NCBI RefSeq assembly: GCF_964340395.1
Contig: NC_135550.1
Location: 2,672,501 to 2,736,500, forward strand
Source: Glandiceps talaboti
Lineage: Eukaryota; Hemichordata; Enteropneusta; Spengelidae
Length of the DNA: 64,000 bases
Direction: 5' to 3'
Part shown: piece by piece, positions 28,709-39,465 of the stretch
Position numbering within the stretch: the first letter of the stretch is position 1
Layout: each line of letters starts with the position of its first letter
The notes under the pieces: generated by a model
Told to the model about the DNA's origin: nothing
Database searches by the model: none
What the model saw: the letters and a program-made list of their open reading frames with translations, nothing else
Program-made: the position numbers and the translations under genes

Positions 28709-31700
28709 TTCTTTATTTTAGTTATTTCTCTATATTCTTACTATTTTACAGTCTATATATCAGAATTTCTATCAAATCACTAGACTAAGACTTTTAGTAA
28801 AGGCTTCAAATTAAAGTGACACACAATCTCTTACCAAGTGACGCAAGTTCAGATGTTGACTCAGGCTCGGGCTCAGCCGTTGTACCAGCAGGATCCTCAG
28901 TTGTTGGCGCAGCTGTCGGTGGTGCTGATGTTGCAGAGTCTTGTGTTGGTGTATTCTGTGCTGTAGGACTCTGCGTTGTGCTAAGACATACTGGAGAACG
29001 ATGGGATAATCACAAACTTAAGTGTGCTGTTTTTGTCACGTTTGATTATTAAAGTAATTCACAGAGAACGGAGAAGAAAACATGACCGTCCCTATCTGCC
29101 AACAAAAAAGTGGTGAATCAAGATCTACATTGAATGACAATGCTATATTAACCGTCGGATTCACTTTTTATAACTCTATTTTAGAGAGGTCGCACGATGT
29201 AGAGGTGGTGAAAATGATTTGTCTGGATTGCATAATTGCATAATAACAGCCCACCTTTTCATAATGACACTTTGTGAGTAAAACTTGGAATAAGGCAATA
29301 ATACCAGCCCACCAATATAGTATTAAACGCACACTCTTGTTAGTATTAAGCCACTTCTCAAATGTTGCTAAAATGCAGTCAAACTGACCCAATCTTCATT
29401 AGACTCTACCTTTGCCGTCAATTCAACTCAATCTCCGTCTAAATTATTGACCCGTGGAAACCAATATGCGAGTTGAAGTGAAGACGACGAATTTAGAACG
29501 ACATTATGAATACACAGACGTGTGTGTTCCATAGACATGGTAATTTTTTCTTGTTTATTACCTTGCTTTTAACCTTTTATGCAAATGGTCTATTTTGAGT
29601 TATTGGATTGTCTGAATGGTATTCATTCCAAGGCCATCGTCGTAAAATGAGTAAAATGACTTTTGTTTGGGTGTGTTCATACACAGAATGGTTAAAGTGC
29701 CCAAAGGCAGGTGAGTAAAGGAGTGGCATACACATCGTACCGTACCCTACCGTAACATGTTTACCTGACTCAGATACTCGCAATGCCCTTTATTCCAAGT
29801 CACCTTTGCTCCACGTATCACGATTTCTAGTTCTATGCAACGATTCTAAGTTTTATTATTTACACTTTGACAGAAGATCACAGAGGGCGTTTACAGTTGT
29901 TTTCCTTCTTACAAGAAAATAAAGCATATTTCATTTTCACTTTAAAGCTTCCCCTTTAAAGTTGTGAGTGTATGTGTGGTGGTGGTGGTGGTGGTGGTGG
30001 TGGTGGTGGTGGTGGTGGTGGTGGTGGGGGTGTCAAAACACGCAATGTTTCTGATAAACAGAACAAACTACGAGGCCAAACATTTTCCTCATTAGAGTAT
30101 CAACAAAGACAACATGTAATATCAGTCATATAAGGCAATGAATAGTCAGATATCTTGTTAGTATATCGTACCTAGGCAATGAATAGTCAGATATCTTGTT
30201 AGTATATCGTACCTAGGCAATGAATAGTCAGATATCTTGTTAGTATATCGTACCTAGGCAATGGATAGTCAGATATCTTGTTAGTATATCGTACCTAGGC
30301 AATGAATAGTCAGATATCTTGTTAGTATATCGTACCTAGGCAATGGATAGTCAGATATCTTGTTAGTATATCGTACCTAGGCAATGGATAGTCAGATATC
30401 TTGTTAGTATATCGTACCTAGGCAATGAATAGTCAGATATCTTGTTAGTATATCGTACCTAGGCAATGAATAGTCAGATATCTTGTTAGTATATCGTACC
30501 TAGACAATGTAACAATTGTATACTTCAAAGAATAACTGGTTTTAAACATGAAAATAAAAACACTCGAATAAAAGTTTACTGCCAGACATGAAGTCCATCA
30601 ACCTTCGTAGCCTTGTTTATGTTATGGAATGCAATGCGATTTGATCTGTTCCCTTTGTCCTCCAGTCCTGGCATCATGTGTCACCTCCCCGTCTGTATAA
30701 GTATTGACCGCATAACTTTCGGTACAAAGGTTATCTACTCTCAAGGAATAAGTACCATAATGTACATGTATATACTCAATAGGCTAAACCTTATGGGAAA
30801 AGGTAGACCAATGGAAGGCATTAGTATCAGTGTAAAATATTACACAACGCTGGGTGGACAGGAAATGGCATCAATGGTTGACTGAAGTCGATCCTGGTTT
30901 CTCTTGTGACCTTGACCATCTTACAAATCAAGTCAAAAGACTTGAAATCAAGGATTATTTTTACGTCTCTGACCATCTTACAAATCAAGTCAAAAGACTT
31001 GAAATCAAGGATTATTTTTACCTCTCTGACCATCTTACAAATCAAGTCAAAAGACTTGAAATCAAGGATTATTTTTACGTCTCTGACCATCTTACAAATC
31101 AAGTCAAAAGACTTGAAATCAAGGATTATTTTTACCTCTCTGACCATCTTACAAATCAAGTCAAAAGACTTGAAATCAAGGATTACGTCTCTGACCATCT
31201 TACAAATCAAGTCAAAAGACTTGAAATCAAGGATTATTTTTACGTCTCTGACCATCTTACAAATCAAGTCAAAAGACTTGAAATCAAGGATTATTTTTAC
31301 GTCTCTGACCATCTTACAAATCAAGTCAAAAGACTTGAAATCAAGGATTATTTTTACGTCTCTGACCATCTTACAAATCAAGTCAAAAGACTTGAAATCA
31401 AGGATTATTTTTACGTCTCTGACCATCTTACAAATCAAGTCAAAAGACTTGAAATCAAGGATTATTTTTACGTCTCTGACCATCTTACAAATCAAGTCAA
31501 AAGACTTGAAATCATGGATTATTTTTACGTCTCTGACCATCTTACAAATCAAGTCAAAAGACTTGAAATCAAGGATTATTTTTACCTCTCTGACCATCTT
31601 ACAAATCAAGTCAAAAGACTTGAAATCATGGATTATTTTTACGTCTCTGACCATCTTACAAATCAAGTCAAAAGACTTGAAATCATGGATTATTTTTACC

Positions 31701-32868
31701 TCTCTGACCATCTTACAAATCAAGTCAAAAGACTTGAAATCAAGGATTATTTTTACGTCTCTGACCACTATTAGTCTAAGAGTTCTGAAGTTTAATGAGA
31801 AGTCATATAGACTTGAACAACTTAAAATCTTTATAGTAACGAACTCTCAGTGCTTTAATTCTGTTATAACAAATACTGTGTTCCCAAATTTATACTTTCA
31901 ACACAGGAACCATGTTACAAACAAACAAACAAACAAACAAACAAACAAACAAACAAACGCAAAATCAAACAAACAAACAGATATACATGGGTAAATGAAA
32001 TGTCTTTTGATAGTCATGGATAAATATCTATTAACATGTATATATGTATATACCTTACTGAACTGTATAATATTGAAATAATATACTATATGTTTCTATA
32101 TATACGTATACTCACCCATACAAAAACATATATACATGTTAATGTATAGTTATCCATGAATATGAAATGACATTTCATTTACCCACGTATATTTATTTAT
32201 TTATTTGTTTGTTTGTTTGTTTGTTTGTTTGTTTGTTTGTTTGTTTGTTTGTTTGTTTGTTTGTAACATGGTTCATGGGCTCCCTGTGCTTTCAATAGAG
32301 TCCATGGTTCAACAGAAAGACCATCGTGTTCGTTAGAATGAATCGTTCGATCTCACTCAACAAGTTCGTTATAAAGGGTAACCGAACAACACAAAAAATA
32401 CAGACGTCAAAATTCCAACAGAATCTCCACACAATCACCTGTAGCTAAACACATTGCAAGAAGTGAGAAAGCACAGTGGTAAGGTTGGGTGGGGGAGAGG
32501 CTGACAAGGTTGGGTGGGGGAGAGACAAGGCTGACAAGGTTGGGTGGGGGAGAGGCTGACAAGGTTGGGTGGAGGAGAGGTAAGGCTGATAAAGTTGGGT
32601 GGGGAGATGTAAGGCTGATAAGGTTGGGTGGAGGAGATGTAAGGCTGATAAGGTTGGGTGGGGGTGTTCCTTAACCATTTCATCATACTTGAGTCGAGCA
32701 ATGAGTCACTTATAGTATACCTCTCACACCACTATACGTACATTTCCCTATATTGTACACAACAGCTGTTTTAAGAGCTACTTGTTTACGTCATGCCGAA
32801 CACTCACCTGAAGAAAGTGAACACAAACAGACGAGAAGATAGACCAATCTCTTATTAAGCGCTGCCAT
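27728..32868 (-). CDS. Small Thr/Ser-rich single-pass membrane protein, four exons, 140 residues
   Basis: Exons 32868-32808, 28990-28835, 28348-28219 and 27803-27728 join with phases 1, 1 and 2 and give one open frame of 140 residues. Residues 1-20 are a signal peptide. Residues 21-78 are a short ectodomain rich in Thr, Ser and Pro (19 of 51 residues in exon 2 are Ser or Thr) with no Lys or Arg, one cysteine (Cys22) and acidic patches, so probably densely O-glycosylated. Residues about 79-103 form one membrane helix, followed by CKFC (possible palmitoylation) and a 33-residue polar tail ending NPVELE. No known family recognised; the layout recalls small mucin-like surface proteins. If the GTACGT donor after Lys116 is not used, the frame ends after six more codons. 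The gene faces the thrombospondin tail to tail. The exon join is inferred from splice sites and phase. Confidence 0.72.
28219..28348 (-). CDS. Gene 2 exon 3: transmembrane segment
   Basis: After the acceptor TTTTTTTCAG (minus strand) it encodes DDEVPLK, then a helix of about 24 hydrophobic residues (LILLSAFYVLLIVGTTFTVI), then MCVFCKFCSK, a cysteine and basic stop-transfer region. Donor GTACGT follows GACAA. Confidence 0.75.
28664..28708. repeat. (ACA)n trinucleotide tract in gene 2 intron 2
   Basis: Fifteen or so ACA units between the mucin-like exon and the transmembrane exon. Confidence 0.95.
28835..28990 (-). CDS. Gene 2 exon 2: Thr/Ser/Pro-rich ectodomain
   Basis: A 156-base exon in phase 1 on both sides (a symmetric exon). 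It encodes residues 21-72: VCLSTTQSPTAQNTP, then a Thr/Pro/Ala stretch and an acidic EPEPES segment. Acceptor CGTTCTCCAG and donor GTAAGAG are both sound. Confidence 0.75.
29977..30026. repeat. (GGT)n trinucleotide tract
   Basis: Sixteen or so GGT units on the plus strand, a G-rich tract able in principle to form quadruplex structures. Confidence 0.95.
30134..30503. repeat. 41-bp minisatellite, nine copies
   Basis: Unit of 41 bases starting GCAATGAATAGTCAGATATC and ending CGTACCTAG. The copies differ mainly at one site (AATGAATAG or AATGGATAG), so the array is young. Confidence 0.95.
30914..31771. repeat. 57-bp minisatellite, about 15 copies, open in several frames
   Basis: Unit of 57 bases that begins GACCATCTTACAAATCAAGT and contains CAAGTC-AAAA-GACTTG, a perfect 6-bp-stem hairpin. 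Copies differ only at two sites (G/C and A/T) and by one 6-base deletion near 31183. Because 57 is divisible by three, long open frames (306-362 residues) run through it on both strands, for example 19-residue repeats DHLTNQVKRLEIKDYFYVS. Both variable sites change the amino acid, so there is no sign of selection for protein. Confidence 0.95.
31901..32290. repeat. Fold-back pair ending in (AAAC)n and (GTTT)n tails
   Basis: ACAGGAACCATGTTACAAAC followed by AAAC units on the left is mirrored by GTTT units then GTAACATGGTTCATGGGC on the right. Between them, sequences around ATGGGTAAATGAAATGTC and GACATTTCATTTACCCA are also inverted. This gives arms of about 170 bases around an AT-rich centre (32040-32100). 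The tails suggest two head-to-head copies of a short retroposon end. Confidence 0.8.
32473..32666. repeat. G-rich minisatellite (AAGGTTGGGTGGGGGAGA-like unit)
   Basis: Seven or so units of variable length (about 24-33 bases) of AAGGTTGGGTGGRGGAGA plus GGCTGAYA linkers. Clusters of three or more G per unit allow quadruplex formation. It lies about 140 bases from the gene 2 signal-peptide exon, on the intron side. Confidence 0.88.
32808..32868 (-). CDS. Gene 2 exon 1: signal peptide
   Basis: On the minus strand the ATG at 32868 opens MAALNKRLVYLLVCLCSLSS, a basic n-region and hydrophobic core, followed by donor GTGAGT in phase 1. The phase matches exon 2 exactly. Confidence 0.72.
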
Positions 32869-33470
32869 GGTTTATGATGACTGTACCGTCCTCTTATCTT
32901 GAACTCCTAATAAAATATGGTACAAATGTTACGGAGTCACTTTTACTTCAACAGGTGACTATTGAACCAGCAACTTTCTAAATACCACGCCTTATTTACA
33001 ACATGTATTTAGAGCAGTGTGCTAAAGTTCACATCCACACAGTTCGATACCTATTGGTTTCGTGTAGTGATTTCCACATTCGTCTAAACTATAAAACAAG
33101 TTTGCAACACTTGTAACACTTGTTACACCGAATATTATTATGATCGAATCTTGAATTGGTTATTTGTATAAATTAACCATGACAAGGGAAGTTAGAAAAC
33201 ATTACAACTAAGCTTATACGTCTGCACATTAATAATGGCAAATCACTCACCGTACACTCGATCGGCTCAAGTTTCCTCAAACTTTGAGAAATAATCAATC
33301 TGACTGAACGTGTATCAAATGAAACCGGGGAAAGCATATAAGACAAATTCGTGAAAGAACAAATATCTTCAAGTACAATAAGACCGAGACGAGTTTGACC
33401 CAAGCTTTTCGGGTGATCTCTTTTGTTCTCCTTCAAGTCGCGAGACCGAAGCACAGTGCGCACAGGTAAA
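32869..33470 (-). promoter_or_regulatory. Probable 5' UTR and promoter region of gene 2
   Basis: A donor (GTGAGT reading down from 33250) and an acceptor (TTTTATTAG reading down to 32907) could remove an intron of 344 bases, leaving a non-coding first exon in the GC-richer stretch about 33251-33450. No clear TATA box was found beyond this. This model is inferred from splice motifs only. Confidence 0.3.
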
Positions 33471-35000
33471 AGTGTTTTCCTGTATGCGCAGTGTATCTAC
33501 GCGCAACTTGTGCTGTTCACATCGTCTCACGCATGAATAGCAAAAAAAGCATTAAAATACCACGAGTGTGTTTACACATTGACTCAATAAACGCAGCGAG
33601 TCCTATTAAAACTAAATTTTTACTATAGTTACCACTCCCACGGTAACAATTCTACTATACTGTTACAAAAATGTAGTTGTTACTGTTAGCCCTGTAAAAC
33701 AGTGGAGGTAGATTTACAGTCTACATATATTAAAGGCTGCTTTCACGAAAACTTGTGGGGAGGAATGGGGGGGGGGTGTACTTGAACAATTTGGGGATGT
33801 GACAGGGGGTACTTGAAAGAAATGCTGTGAGGAATAGGGGTATTTGAAAATATATTGAATTCGCTGCTGACAATCTAGTAGGTTTGATCTTAATCCAACT
33901 CTCGAAGTAAATCCGAAGGGAAGTGACTGAAAAAAGGTCATTTTAAGGTGTTTGCAGACGCTTTTGAAAAGTTTTAAAACCAGAATGCATTTCACAAACA
34001 TGTCGTCTAGCAAATTAGCGATAGTGAATCTGAGCATTTTGAATCACCTTTTTAAATGTGGCAATTGAATAAATGGAGGGGCGTGAACCGTCACGTGACT
34101 GATACTGGTAGTAACAATACACGAGTAATGGCAACAAGAAAACAACACAGTAGTGTCCCACGTAATGGATTGTAGTGAGGCACATACACATCACTTTTTT
34201 CTGAATGCATCTTTTTTCTTTAATTAGTATTCAAAGTCCAATCTCGTGTATAGTATTCAAATATAATCTTTGTCATAAATGCTTAGCATTTTGGTGATTG
34301 AGAATCAGACAATTTGTGTTTGAGACACACACTTCGGGTGAGAATTTGAGGCTTGTACGCAACAATTTACTCAACAGATGTGTTGGTCTGAGGCAACAAA
34401 TTGAGATGGGTCCCACCATGCAATGTTATAATTTCGTTTAGTGTATGACTCACTACCAACCATTGGTCTGTCGATTCACGTTCACATATCTTATGAGGTG
34501 TGCTGACATAGTGTAGATTGTTGCATAAAACCCACACATACTAGTAAGCATTTATGACCAGAAATGAGGTGTTTGATACATGCTGAATTCTTATCATAAA
34601 TGCTTAGCAGTTGCAATAATTTACTCTAAAATAGAACACATCAAAAGAACCAGTGTTTGTAAAATTGGTTTGTAACAATGGATTTAAAATGTTTACATAT
34701 TCAGTATTTGCTGAATGTTGTTGAAGAGCAAAGGCTTAATACACTGCTAATAAAAACACCCCAGTGTCAGATTACGTTAAGGTTATAGCTCTCAATGTAA
34801 ATGGATTGCTAAATATGATGTAGATTGATTGCAAAATTGATTTTCAATTTGATTGTTAAATTTGATTATGGACAGATGAAAAAGACAAAATACTAACATT
34901 ATGGTAATTAATATATGGCAATTGAAATGATTATATTTATGCCAGTGTCTACATGCTACATTGCATTGGGGACAAAGCTGTCAAGAGCTGAGCAAATTGT
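33471..35000. other. Intergenic DNA, nothing recognised
   Basis: AT-rich sequence with a short G run near 33768-33780. The 14-mer ATAAATGCTTAGCA or its inverse occurs near 34275, 34545 and 34597. No coding resemblance. Confidence 0.6.
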
Positions 35001-36165
35001 AAATAATGACTTTACTCCATGGATGCTATAATATACTAAATACATTTGCAATATGCCTTCTTCTTCCGTTAATGATCAAAGTCCTAAATGAAGGCTCGGA
35101 CCCTGAAATATGTGATGTACATGTATGCCTGGAGTGCGAGATAGACAAAGCTCTAGACGTCAGTGTCACTGATAGCATTTCTGAATGCATCAGGAGTTGT
35201 TTTGAGCACAAAAGCGTCAGGGAGATGATTCCAAATTCTGCAAGTGCATGGATAGAAAGAATACAAATGACAATCATATTTCGATGCTGGTATGTGATGG
35301 GCTAAAGTGTTTTCAGAATGTGAGGGACGTACTCGATGTTTTGGCTGAAATGGCAAATCAATGGCGACAAGATGATTGTGAATAAGAGTGCATGGCAATA
35401 TGACGTCTTTCAGCTAGTATTTTCCACTCAAGTTCGGAAAGCATTTGACCTACACTAGAAGTGATTGTACCATGCAGCACGTCTTTGGACCATCTCTATT
35501 TTCTTTGTTAAGTTGGCTGTATAGGGGTTCCACACAGTCTGACAATATTCTAACAGATGTCGAACAAGTGCGGTATATGCCTGTTCCTTTATTTTGGGAT
35601 TGTTGATGTTGCGAGGCGGCAGGAAACTGAGAGTATTGTTTGCTTTGGATGTAATATGGTTAATATGTTTGTCGGATGAGATCTTAACACCTAGATATTT
35701 CACATAGTCAACGTGTTCTAACTGAATTCCATGGATTTGGTATGGGTAAACAACAGGGGTTTTCCTTGTCATACTGATGACTTCACATTTGTCAGGATGG
35801 AACTCCATCATCCGGGTAGATTTCTTCTATTTACATAGCAAATCGAGATCCCTTGTAACAATGCTGCATCAGTAATACCTTCATAGCAATGTATATCATT
35901 GTGTCATCAGCAAATAATCTAACCTTGGAGGAGAGATTTTCAACAATTATCATTTATGTAAAGTAGAAAGCGACCAACAACCCATGTAGTACCTCGGATG
36001 CCAGTGAACATGACCAGAGCTTGACCCTTCGTTCCACTTCGACAGATTGGGGTCGACAATTGCTAAGGAAACTTTGTATCCATTCATTAGTTATGCCGTC
36101 CACACCATGCCATACCATACCATTTAATTTTCTCGGTCAATCGCCTTGACCAACTTTATCGAATG

Positions 36166-36240
<75 letters not shown>

Positions 36241-36610
36241 CAGTTTGAATACCAGATTGCATACTGTTTGCTATATCATGGACAAATTCGATCAATTGGA
36301 TTTCGTATGAACGTTTTTCTGTGAAGCCATGTTGTAACTCGTACAGAATTGAATAATTTCTGGCATGTTTCATAATACTGCATACTACAATATGTTCCAT
36401 TATCTTAGAGAAAACACGTGAGGCTAATGGGTCTGTAATTTAATAGCACAGAGATATGTTTGGCCTTTTTTGGAGGCAGATGCTATGTTGGCATGTCTCC
36501 AGTCCTTGGGCACATGACTCTCAAAGAGAGACTTTCTAAATATGCGAATTAAGGGATCTGCAATATCATCTGCAAAACACCCTGGAACTTAGGTTATCTG
36601 GTCCGCTAGT
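35000..36610 (-). mobile_element. 5'-truncated CR1/jockey-like LINE (reverse transcriptase remnant)
   Basis: Read on the minus strand from 36610 the pieces follow the usual order of a non-LTR reverse transcriptase: DPLIRIF and VPKDWRHANIA, then FSKIMEHIV, QHGFTEKRSYEIQLIEFVHDI, the catalytic FADD box (35903-35914), FHPDKCEVISM, YLGVKISS, LLEYCQTVWNPYT, EMVQRRAA, and finally HNLVAI and CRIWNHLPDAF. The endonuclease domain is missing and there are several frame breaks and stops, so the copy is dead. An AC microsatellite has replaced part of motif A. Clade naming is by motif memory only. Confidence 0.88.
36169..36239. repeat. (AC)n microsatellite inside the LINE reverse transcriptase
   Basis: About 71 bases of AC lie between the codons for IQTDV and FDKV on the minus strand. 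In intact relatives this place codes for motif A (around LLDFSKAFDKV). Confidence 0.95.
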
Positions 36611-37362
36611 GTTCTGTCAAACGTAATGTATTATTTAGCAAAGTTATATTTGTAAGAATTTAGGAACATTATCTTTTAAGAAAATTTAGGAATGAAAATT
36701 ATCAAAATATTCTAGAAGCTGGTAGCTTTAGAATAAATAGGTTGAATATAAAAGGCACACTTTTTATTTGAGTTGTGTTGCATGCGGGTATAGATGGGGG
36801 GGGGAGCAACTTTTTATATATGATGTAAAGTTCTGGTCATACTCTCATCCCCACCCCAACCCCAACCTCCCAAATTTGAAGCTAGACAGAACTTATATTT
36901 GATACTTGTTTCCTGGACACTTTTAGTGTAAATATTTTGAAGTAACTTCTCATGCTGTATTATGGGGAGAAAATGATCAGTTCTATATGATGACCAACAA
37001 CACAATTGATGTAATATCTTTTTAGCGTGTATTTCTTTCACAAAAATAAAACATTTTGTCATTCAAAAACTACATCTCTATGTCAGGTTTGTGTTCATAT
37101 TACACTACCCAGTATCAGCATGACATTGTAGGTGACTGGGAGAAGCAAACATTTCCTCTAAATGAAAAAAACCCAAATCTATCTATATATGCAATAATCT
37201 CCAGTCTGTTATTCTTTCATCCATTTTACAAAGGAAAGGAAATCTAATACCATTATTTTGTAGCCAAACCAGCTTATCAGGAGTGTCATAATCTGTACCT
37301 GACAGTACATTGAGATATCGTCTACCAATATTTTTTTCTTCGGTCTGTCAAAGAATATATTA
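36611..37362. other. Intergenic DNA, nothing recognised
   Basis: AT-rich sequence with a short poly-G run near 36796-36806 and a C-rich stretch at 36847-36870. No coding or repeat family recognised. Confidence 0.55.
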
Positions 37363-37419
37363 GTGACCTAAGGGGCCTTGTCACTGTGAGATGAGTAGTG
37401 ACAAGGCCCCTTAGGTCAC
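37363..37419. repeat. Perfect 23-bp stem hairpin
   Basis: Arm 37363-37385 (GTGACCTAAGGGGCCTTGTC...) is the exact reverse complement of 37397-37419, with an 11-base loop. It is not obviously the end of a larger element. See findings. Confidence 0.92.
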
Positions 37420-37560
37420 AAGTATTTTCTGGCTGAATGAAGTAAAATATTGGGAATAATATGATTATACCTCCTGAGGTTTAATTTATGAAAAAGGAGT
37501 AAAAATAATGACGGTTTGGAACATTTTGACACATAGTTTGAGCACTGCAAAAACTAATGT

Positions 37561-37812
37561 CTTGACACAGGTTGTAGAACCACCAGGCTGGCAGGGTATA
37601 TAATCCATATTCACAGACAATGACTTGACACAGGTTGTAGAACCACCAGGCTGGCAGGGTATATAATCCATATTCACAGACAATGACTTGACACAGGTTG
37701 TAGAACCACCAGGCTGGTAGGGTATATAATCCATATTCACAGACAATGACTTGACACAGGTTGTAGAACCACCAGGCTGGTAGGGTATATAATCCATATT
37801 CACAGACAATGA
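37561..37812. repeat. 63-bp tandem repeat, four copies
   Basis: Unit of 63 bases starting CTTGACACAGGTTGTAGAAC and containing CCACCAGGCTGG. The copies differ only at GGCAGGG or GGTAGGG. The 119-residue open frame on the minus strand (21-residue repeats around LPAWWFYNLCQ) comes from the period being divisible by three. Confidence 0.94.
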
Positions 37813-39128
37813 CTTGGCTTGTGCATGGTTTAATAACCATTATCCTGTTTTATTCTCTCATGAAAGTGTTTGTAAATGTGGTGGTATTTAAATCAAAATG
37901 TTGACACTAATTGATTAATTATGGATTATTCATATTGAAATCCAAATAGAAGATCTGGTGCCATTCTGGCGGTCTGTCCCAAAACTGGAATACATTAGTT
38001 CATGTCTTTAGGTAGGATGTCGAAATCAATTTGATATATGGATGCTAACCAGTTACACGTCATTGAGGAATCTGTTAAAAGTCAATTTATCGCAGTCTTG
38101 TAATACAAAATTTATATTATGTACCCTGTGCATCCTTACAATTTGTTAATGATTTACTCTAAACCAACACCAGTCAATACGATAATACAAAATACGCCTT
38201 CCCCGTGCACTCAACTAGAACAGAACGCTTTACCCTGGGGTGGTGGTGGTGGTGGTGGTGGGGGGCTCCTCTGAGTCCTCCAAACCCAAACTATCATACC
38301 AAAAATCCAAAAGAAGAAACACTCCCTCATACCAACTGTATCTCACAAAATAGATACTACGGATTACTGTAAAGTGTCTCATTTACAAGAACAGGACACA
38401 CCGTGGTAATATAGTGATGTTTTCATCTTATTATCGTCAAAGGTACTAAATACAATGTAGTATCAAAGTGCCAAGTGTCACAAGAAAACATCAAAACACA
38501 ACATTGACAACGAAATCAGACACTGAATTGATTGGGTAGGATAGCGACGGGAGTGAAATATTGAAACAATTAAATCAGATACTAAGACCAGGAATCAGCT
38601 CTAAAAAACCTATAAGTCACATACCATTTTTCTCTGATTCACCATGTGGGGTGCAATATAAGGGAAGTCCTTTGCTAGTGAGTGCTAGTTTTCTTTTGAA
38701 AATAGCATTCAGTTTTAGATTTGATGTGACGTATCCTATTTAACGTCAAAATAAGTAGCGAGTGTCAGTGTCCACACCAAAATCATTGCTTGTCAAGCAA
38801 TATATAAATACTTTGCTTAAAATCAAGCTTATTTTGAAGAAAGACAAATTCTTTAAACAGTATTGGCCAAGACCAAAAAACAGAGAACTTTTCTTGTCAG
38901 ACCTCCCGATCTGTAGACTGCATGGGCTGGACAAACACGGAATAAAAAAAGACCGACGCGAGGGTATTTAAGTGATGCGCACGCTGACCAGAAACAATTC
39001 TTTCTTTTCTTTTGGCCCAACATGTACTTACTGGAGTGAACGTGTAGTATGTAATGACCGTGTATACTCAAGTATGGCACGACCATTTTTCTTCCGTATG
39101 GAAGAGATATATTAGTGGGTGAAAGTCT
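37813..39128. other. Intergenic DNA, nothing recognised
   Basis: No coding resemblance. A short GGT run is at about 38237-38260. The rest is AT-rich unique-looking sequence. Confidence 0.55.
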
Positions 39129-39202
39129 GTATGTATGTATGTATGTATGTATGTATGTATGTATGTATGTATGTATGTATGTATGTATGTATGTGTGTAT
39201 GT

Positions 39203-39241
<39 letters not shown>

Positions 39242-39304
39242 TGTGTGTGTGTATGTGTGTATGTATGTATGTATGTATGTATGTGTGTATGTGTGTATGT
39301 GTGT

Positions 39305-39340
<36 letters not shown>

Positions 39341-39348
39341 GTGTATGT

Positions 39349-39441
<93 letters not shown>
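39129..39441. repeat. (GTAT)n/(GT)n compound microsatellite
   Basis: About 310 bases of GTAT and GT units. Long open frames here on both strands (Val-Cys-Met-Tyr and His-Thr-Tyr-Ile) are artefacts. Confidence 0.97.
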
Positions 39442-39445
<4 letters not shown>

Positions 39446-39465
39446 CGTTTTCTCCATAACGGCTG

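Larger units (their letters stand above)
28991..32807 (-). other. Gene 2 intron 1 (3.8 kb), minisatellite-rich
   Basis: Between the signal-peptide exon and the ectodomain exon. It contains a GGT tract (29977-30026), a 41-bp minisatellite (30134-30503), a 57-bp minisatellite (30914-31771), a fold-back repeat (31901-32290) and a G-rich minisatellite (32473-32666). A further small symmetric exon inside cannot be excluded, but none was recognised. Confidence 0.7.

Noticed and set aside
30134-30503. Possible CRISPR-like array
   Set aside because: Units are directly adjacent without unique spacers, and the genome is an animal's; it is a minisatellite.
30827-31994. Open frames of 306-362 codons on both strands that look like repeat proteins
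   Set aside because: They lie over a 57-bp minisatellite whose period is divisible by three; variants change residues freely and the array is intronic.
35153-36400. Host genes on the minus strand
   Set aside because: The pieces follow the order of a non-LTR reverse transcriptase and belong to one dead LINE.
37481-37840. 119-codon frame with LPAWWFYNLCQ repeats
   Set aside because: Artefact of a four-copy 63-bp tandem repeat.
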